Assembly (NCBI GenBank): GCA_937901255.1
Contig: CALCHN010000002.1
Span: 1-9,523 of the forward strand
Length of the DNA: 9,523 nt
Direction of reading: 5' to 3'
Origin: an uncultured Flavobacteriales bacterium
Lineage (GTDB): Bacteria > Bacteroidota > Bacteroidia > Flavobacteriales_E > Vicingaceae
The notes beneath the pieces are model-generated. The model saw nothing but the letters and a program-made list of their open reading frames with translations. It was not told the origin of the DNA and did no database searches. This document shows positions 6,279 through 9,523 of the stretch, in pieces. Both the position numbers and the translations under genes were made by a program. Position 1 is the stretch's first letter, and every line of letters starts with the position of its first letter.

Positions 6279-9005
6279 TCATTTTTTATAAAGACTCTTT
6301 TGTTTTGTGGTGGAGTAAAAACTTCTTATGTTTTTTATCTGTTTTTTTGATGAATCCTTGTTTGTTTCTTTTTTTATTTTAGGTAATATCCAATTTACTT
6401 TTAAATAGTGCATCCATCCGTAAGCTCCTAATGCGGCAGATATTCTATCAAAGTTTCCGTCTTTTTTAAAGTTTATTATTTCTTCTAGAAGTCCAATATC
6501 ATTTATTTTCTGAACTCCAAACATAGTTGTGCTATTACCATTCTCATCCTCTTCTGTTATTATTTCGTTACAATACTCTTTAAATAGTCCAAAAAGGACT
6601 GTCTTGGACTGTCTTGGTGTCCACCCATATTTCCTTTTATTATTGTTAGGTAGGTTCATAGAAGATGTAAAATCCAAGCCCTGTATAAGCCACTGTTCAT
6701 CTAAATGTTTACCTTCTAAAAAGGTTTTATACCCCATATCTTCATTCTCTGGAAAAGCTTTTGCGTTATAAGCCCTTTGAAGTAGTAACCACTTTGAGTA
6801 CATATCTTTTCTGCTCTCTGGTCTGCATGTCCATGATAACACTAACCTATCTCCCCACTCATCTCCGAACGTATCCATTTTCCATATTTGAAAACATATA
6901 AGAGAGTCCGTATCAGAGTCATCTTGTTTAACATCATCAAAAGATGCTACATAAAGATTATCAACAGGTGTTCTCTCTGGCAAATCTTCAAACATAAGTA
7001 TTGGTGCATCTACTATCCCTCCTTTGTGTGGGTACTCTGCGAGTTTTTCTGTAGATATCATAGGTTTTATTTTACCATTCTCATCTATTAAAACTTTTCT
7101 CCTCCTATCCCATTTTCCAGATTCTAATAAATACTCTTTTTGTTTTCTAGCCTGTTCATAATTAAAAGGGTTTTTTTCTGCTGATAAAAAGCATTCTTCT
7201 GGATCAATGGGATATTGAACAGCTTCTTGTTGTAACAATAAATTATCACCTTTGGCTTCTTCTCTAGCTGCTAGTATTATATCTGTATTATTTTTCCAAT
7301 CAGTAGCGTACATATCTATAGAATTTAGATACTTAGATTTTATACCTAAGAAATCTCCAAACCCTTGTTTTATCCTCTTAAACCCGTCTCTATACCCCAT
7401 CTGCCCCGGTATAAATGTTGCAAATTTTCTTCTATTCCACGTTATACACTCTTTAGGTATTTTACTTTCAAATAAGTCCCAATCCATTTCCCTAAATTTT
7501 AATTTTTTAGGGTTTGATAAGGCTTCCATAGCGTCGCTAGATAAAGAGGCTTCCCCCCCTGTTCCTACGGCAATTATTATTGTTTTTAAACCAAAATCAG
7601 ATTGAAAAGAAGGTAGTGCTGCTAAATAAGATTTTTTCCAAGAAAATTTTCCTATCTCTTCTATCAAGTATATAGAGGGGGCTCCACCTGCGGTCTTTTG
7701 AGTTGATCCTTGCCCACCACCCGCTAAATTTTTTATTGTGTGTCTAGAGTGCTCTAATAACGTTTGAGCATCAGCTTTTAAGCCTAGCTCAACATGCCCA
7801 CCAGACCATTCTTGTTTTTGTATAGGTAGTTTAAAAGCGGGTTCTGAGAACTTCATAGATACTTTTATCTTATGGGATAATTCGGCTAAATCTCCATCAG
7901 AACCTGACGTTATAGAAGTGGATATATTAGCTACTATTAGTGCTCTCCAATCACAGATAGAAGACATCATTGACGATTTTGCGATCCGACGGCTTCCATA
8001 AATAAGAATTCCTTCCTTAGTATAATACCCATCTTCTAACGCTATAGCTTTTAATTGTTCTGCTACAAACCACTCATTATCTCTTAAATCGGGGTTTCTA
8101 ACGACATCCCCACCTTCTTTCGCAGGAATAGGTGTTTTATAAAAATTAAGATGGTAATACAGCCAAGGATGGAAGAAATATCCGTCTACCGTAAACCCAT
8201 TAGTTATTTTTAACCACTCTGAGTACCAATAATCTAAAACTTCTTGTGATTGTTCCCAATAATGTTTCTTTTCATCCCATACGGGTATATCTTTAGGTTT
8301 CCTATGTATATGAAAAGTTAAATCGATAGGCTTTTTAGGCAGTTTTAATTTATCTGTCATCTCCTTTATATCCCTGCTAAATGCTGGTAATACCGACATC
8401 ATAGGTAAAGATGCCTTTTGGTTTTTATAAAATTCTATCTTTACATTTTCTATACTATTCGTAATATTAAGAGTATCTAGTGTATCCTGTATTTTTATTT
8501 TTTTGGTAAACACATCATTTTGAAACCTTATTTCTTCTGATTTTAATTCTACTTCCTCTTCATCTACTTCTTCCGTTAAATCATCAAGTTTATAATCTAA
8601 ATATTTATCACATTTTTCTATGTGTATGTTTATTATATCTACTGTTTCTTCTACGAATGTTTGTACTCTTTTTAAATTTCTATCCCCGTTTTTTTCTGTC
8701 TCTTTTATAAACGCCGAAAGCCTACCGACTATTGAGTCAGTAAGCTCGTTTTCTTGCATAAATAAAGCTTTTTTATTTTTAGCTCTATTTGATTTTATGG
8801 AGAATATTTCTTTTTTTAGCTGCGAGATTTCTTTTTGGGATTCTTTGTCATCCGTTTTTGAAAGTAATTTTATTCTGTCAAAAAGTTCTTCTACATTATC
8901 TTCTGTCTGGGTATCATCATTCCAATCATTACTCTCTATTACTTTTTTGTTTCTCCTAAAATATTCTTTATGTTGCTTTATAAACCTGTCTACATATTTT
9001 GACAT
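6279..9005 (-). CDS. terL: Terminase large subunit (packaging ATPase and nuclease)
   Basis: TerL pumps DNA into the procapsid through the portal and cuts concatemers into genome lengths. Visible ATPase motifs are a deviant Walker A, GSRRIAKS (337-344), Walker B IYLIEE with E449/E450, and the coupling motif VGTGG (480-484). A linker with YPIDPEECFLSAEKNPF (598-614) resembles the conserved linker region of TerL proteins. The RNase H-like nuclease follows: VASFDD with D690, an acidic E753 in FPENEDMGY, GWTPRQSKT (794-802), and D853 in NFDRISAALGAYG. These three acids are the expected metal ligands. At 908 residues it is far longer than the usual 450-700. The extra length is mainly a charged, helical N-terminal region (1-220) of unknown role; 140-157 is very acidic. 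The ATG at 9005 lies 10 bases after the previous stop with no Shine-Dalgarno, and the stop is TGA. The TerL call is firm; the N-terminal function is not known. Confidence 0.93.
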   Translation of the reverse strand: MSKYVDRFIKQHKEYFRRNKKVIESNDWNDDTQTEDNVEELFDRIKLLSKTDDKESQKEISQLKKEIFSIKSNRAKNKKALFMQENELTDSIVGRLSAFIKETEKNGDRNLKRVQTFVEETVDIINIHIEKCDKYLDYKLDDLTEEVDEEEVELKSEEIRFQNDVFTKKIKIQDTLDTLNITNSIENVKIEFYKNQKASLPMMSVLPAFSRDIKEMTDKLKLPKKPIDLTFHIHRKPKDIPVWDEKKHYWEQSQEVLDYWYSEWLKITNGFTVDGYFFHPWLYYHLNFYKTPIPAKEGGDVVRNPDLRDNEWFVAEQLKAIALEDGYYTKEGILIYGSRRIAKSSMMSSICDWRALIVANISTSITSGSDGDLAELSHKIKVSMKFSEPAFKLPIQKQEWSGGHVELGLKADAQTLLEHSRHTIKNLAGGGQGSTQKTAGGAPSIYLIEEIGKFSWKKSYLAALPSFQSDFGLKTIIIAVGTGGEASLSSDAMEALSNPKKLKFREMDWDLFESKIPKECITWNRRKFATFIPGQMGYRDGFKRIKQGFGDFLGIKSKYLNSIDMYATDWKNNTDIILAAREEAKGDNLLLQQEAVQYPIDPEECFLSAEKNPFNYEQARKQKEYLLESGKWDRRRKVLIDENGKIKPMISTEKLAEYPHKGGIVDAPILMFEDLPERTPVDNLYVASFDDVKQDDSDTDSLICFQIWKMDTFGDEWGDRLVLSWTCRPESRKDMYSKWLLLQRAYNAKAFPENEDMGYKTFLEGKHLDEQWLIQGLDFTSSMNLPNNNKRKYGWTPRQSKTVLFGLFKEYCNEIITEEDENGNSTTMFGVQKINDIGLLEEIINFKKDGNFDRISAALGAYGWMHYLKVNWILPKIKKETNKDSSKKQIKNIRSFYSTTKQKSLYKK
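6596..6615. repeat. 10-base tandem duplication inside terL
   Basis: GGACTGTCTT occurs twice in direct succession (6596-6605 and 6606-6615). On the coding strand the copies are read in different frames and encode part of TPRQSKTVLF in the nuclease domain. The frame is intact. Confidence 0.6.
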
Positions 9006-9015
9006 ACATTTTTAA

Positions 9016-9465
9016 CTATGTTTTTATATTTTTAATATACTCCATCATTTTCTCCTCGCTCATCATAGATTTAAAGTTTTTTAGAATCTGTTCTATTTTA
9101 TCTTTATCTATTGGAACTGGTTGTCCTTTATCTATGACGAATCTTATGTCGAATTTAATATCTTTTATTTTTTCAGCATCTTTTTTCATTTCTTCCGGCA
9201 CTTCTACTTCGTCTTTTAAAACGTCATATACTAAAAGGAATTTTAGTGCTAGATTATGTAAATCAGCTGCATAGAGTTTAGGATAGAAGTTGGTTTTTAT
9301 AAAAAAGTTCTCGGCAGCTTTACTATCCTCAGATGATACTATTTTCTGTATATCCTCTTTTACCTCTTTAAAAACTTCTGGCAAACTTCTCTCATAGAAA
9401 GTGTCGTACTCTTTCCACTCCTTGTAGTAAGTGTTTAATTTATTAATTAAGGAATTTTTACTCAT
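9016..9465 (-). CDS. Uncharacterised helical protein upstream of terL
   Basis: This 149-residue protein is rich in Lys and Glu and looks mainly helical, with no signal peptide, membrane segment or cysteine cluster. Segments with heptad-like spacing lie at about 28-55 and 85-105, and the C-terminus (120-149) is an amphipathic, Met/Lys-rich helix. Its position, ending 10 bases before terL, and its size fit a small terminase subunit (TerS), which recognises phage DNA and regulates TerL. I see no convincing helix-turn-helix and recognise no family, so TerS is only a positional hypothesis. The ATG at 9465 lies two bases after the preceding stop, so it is surely co-transcribed and probably translationally coupled. 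AGGAA eight bases before the ATG could act as a Shine-Dalgarno but also encodes the end of the upstream gene. The stop is TAG. Confidence 0.75.
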   Translation of the reverse strand: MSKNSLINKLNTYYKEWKEYDTFYERSLPEVFKEVKEDIQKIVSSEDSKAAENFFIKTNFYPKLYAADLHNLALKFLLVYDVLKDEVEVPEEMKKDAEKIKDIKFDIRFVIDKGQPVPIDKDKIEQILKNFKSMMSEEKMMEYIKNIKT

Positions 9466-9467
9466 AG

Positions 9468-9523
9468 CTATAGTTCCTGATCTGGTTGAATTATCTGTAT
9501 TTTTCTTTGTATAACCTTAATCT
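9468..9523 (-). CDS. C-terminal end of an upstream gene (5' end beyond window)
   Basis: From the right edge one minus-strand frame is open for 17 codons and ends at TAG (9470-9468), two bases before the next gene's ATG. The other two minus-strand frames hit stops within the first eleven codons. The visible tail, IKVIQRKIQIIQPDQEL, is too short to identify. The tight two-base spacing supports a real gene in the same operon. Confidence 0.55.
   Translation of the reverse strand, partial: IKVIQRKIQIIQPDQEL

Noticed and set aside
6600..6620. TPRQSKT (TerL residues 796-802), resembling a TerL Walker A
   Set aside because: It lies in the C-terminal nuclease domain after GW, matching the conserved GW-x-T nuclease region; the real P-loop is GSRRIAKS at 337-344.
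7252..7605. Plus-strand frame of 117 codons
   Set aside because: It lies wholly inside the TerL ATPase region, where the minus-strand motifs are unambiguous.
8620..9274. Two overlapping plus-strand frames with hydrophobic, Ser/Phe-rich products that could be mistaken for membrane proteins
   Set aside because: They mirror the Lys/Glu-rich minus-strand TerL N-terminus and the 149-residue gene. Antisense of Lys/Glu codons gives Phe/Leu/Ser, so the hydrophobicity is an artefact.
9466..9480. AGGAA before the 149-residue gene as a Shine-Dalgarno site
   Set aside because: Spacing is acceptable, but it overlaps the last codons of the upstream gene and no other gene here uses such a site; not listed as a feature.

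Overview
The window looks like part of the head-assembly and DNA-packaging block of a tailed, double-stranded DNA phage. Every supported gene lies on the minus strand, so transcription runs from high to low coordinates. The probable host is a Bacteroidota bacterium. The sequence is AT-rich (about one third G+C in the lines I counted), the genes mostly lack Shine-Dalgarno sequences and have A/T-rich leaders instead, and the two best promoters match the Bacteroides-type TTG / TAnnTTTG consensus. All three stop codons end genes, including TAG at the end of the capsid gene, so nothing points to stop-codon reassignment.

In transcription order (right to left): the last 17 codons of an unidentified gene (9468-9523); a 149-residue helical protein of unknown function in the usual place of a small terminase subunit (9016-9465); a very large terminase large subunit, the packaging ATPase/nuclease (6279-9005); a large portal protein with a long C-terminal helical tail (3414-6221); a promoter; an acidic, coiled-coil protein in the scaffold position (2163-3308); the probable major capsid protein (437-2125); an intrinsic terminator (381-410); and a second promoter driving a repeat protein with a predicted zinc site of the DUF723 type, cut by the window edge (1-317). 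The last gene is easily missed because the edge truncates it.

The genes form one machine. The scaffold-like protein would guide the capsid protein into a procapsid around the portal ring, and TerL would dock on the portal and pump DNA. There is no prohead protease between portal and capsid genes. The order TerL-portal-scaffold-like-capsid, and the portal's predicted helical barrel, recall P22/T7-type podoviruses and the crAss-like phages of Bacteroidota. The crAss-like link is an inference from gene order, protein size and host signals, not a database match.

The most interesting signals are: two promoters with identical geometry whose -7 boxes end only four bases before the first ATG, implying leaderless mRNAs or wrongly chosen starts; a TerL with a charged N-terminal region of about 220 residues and a deviant Walker A; and the independently transcribed zinc-site repeat gene directly behind the capsid gene. 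No tRNA, CRISPR array, insertion sequence or attachment site was seen, and no gene-free stretch exceeds about 120 bases.
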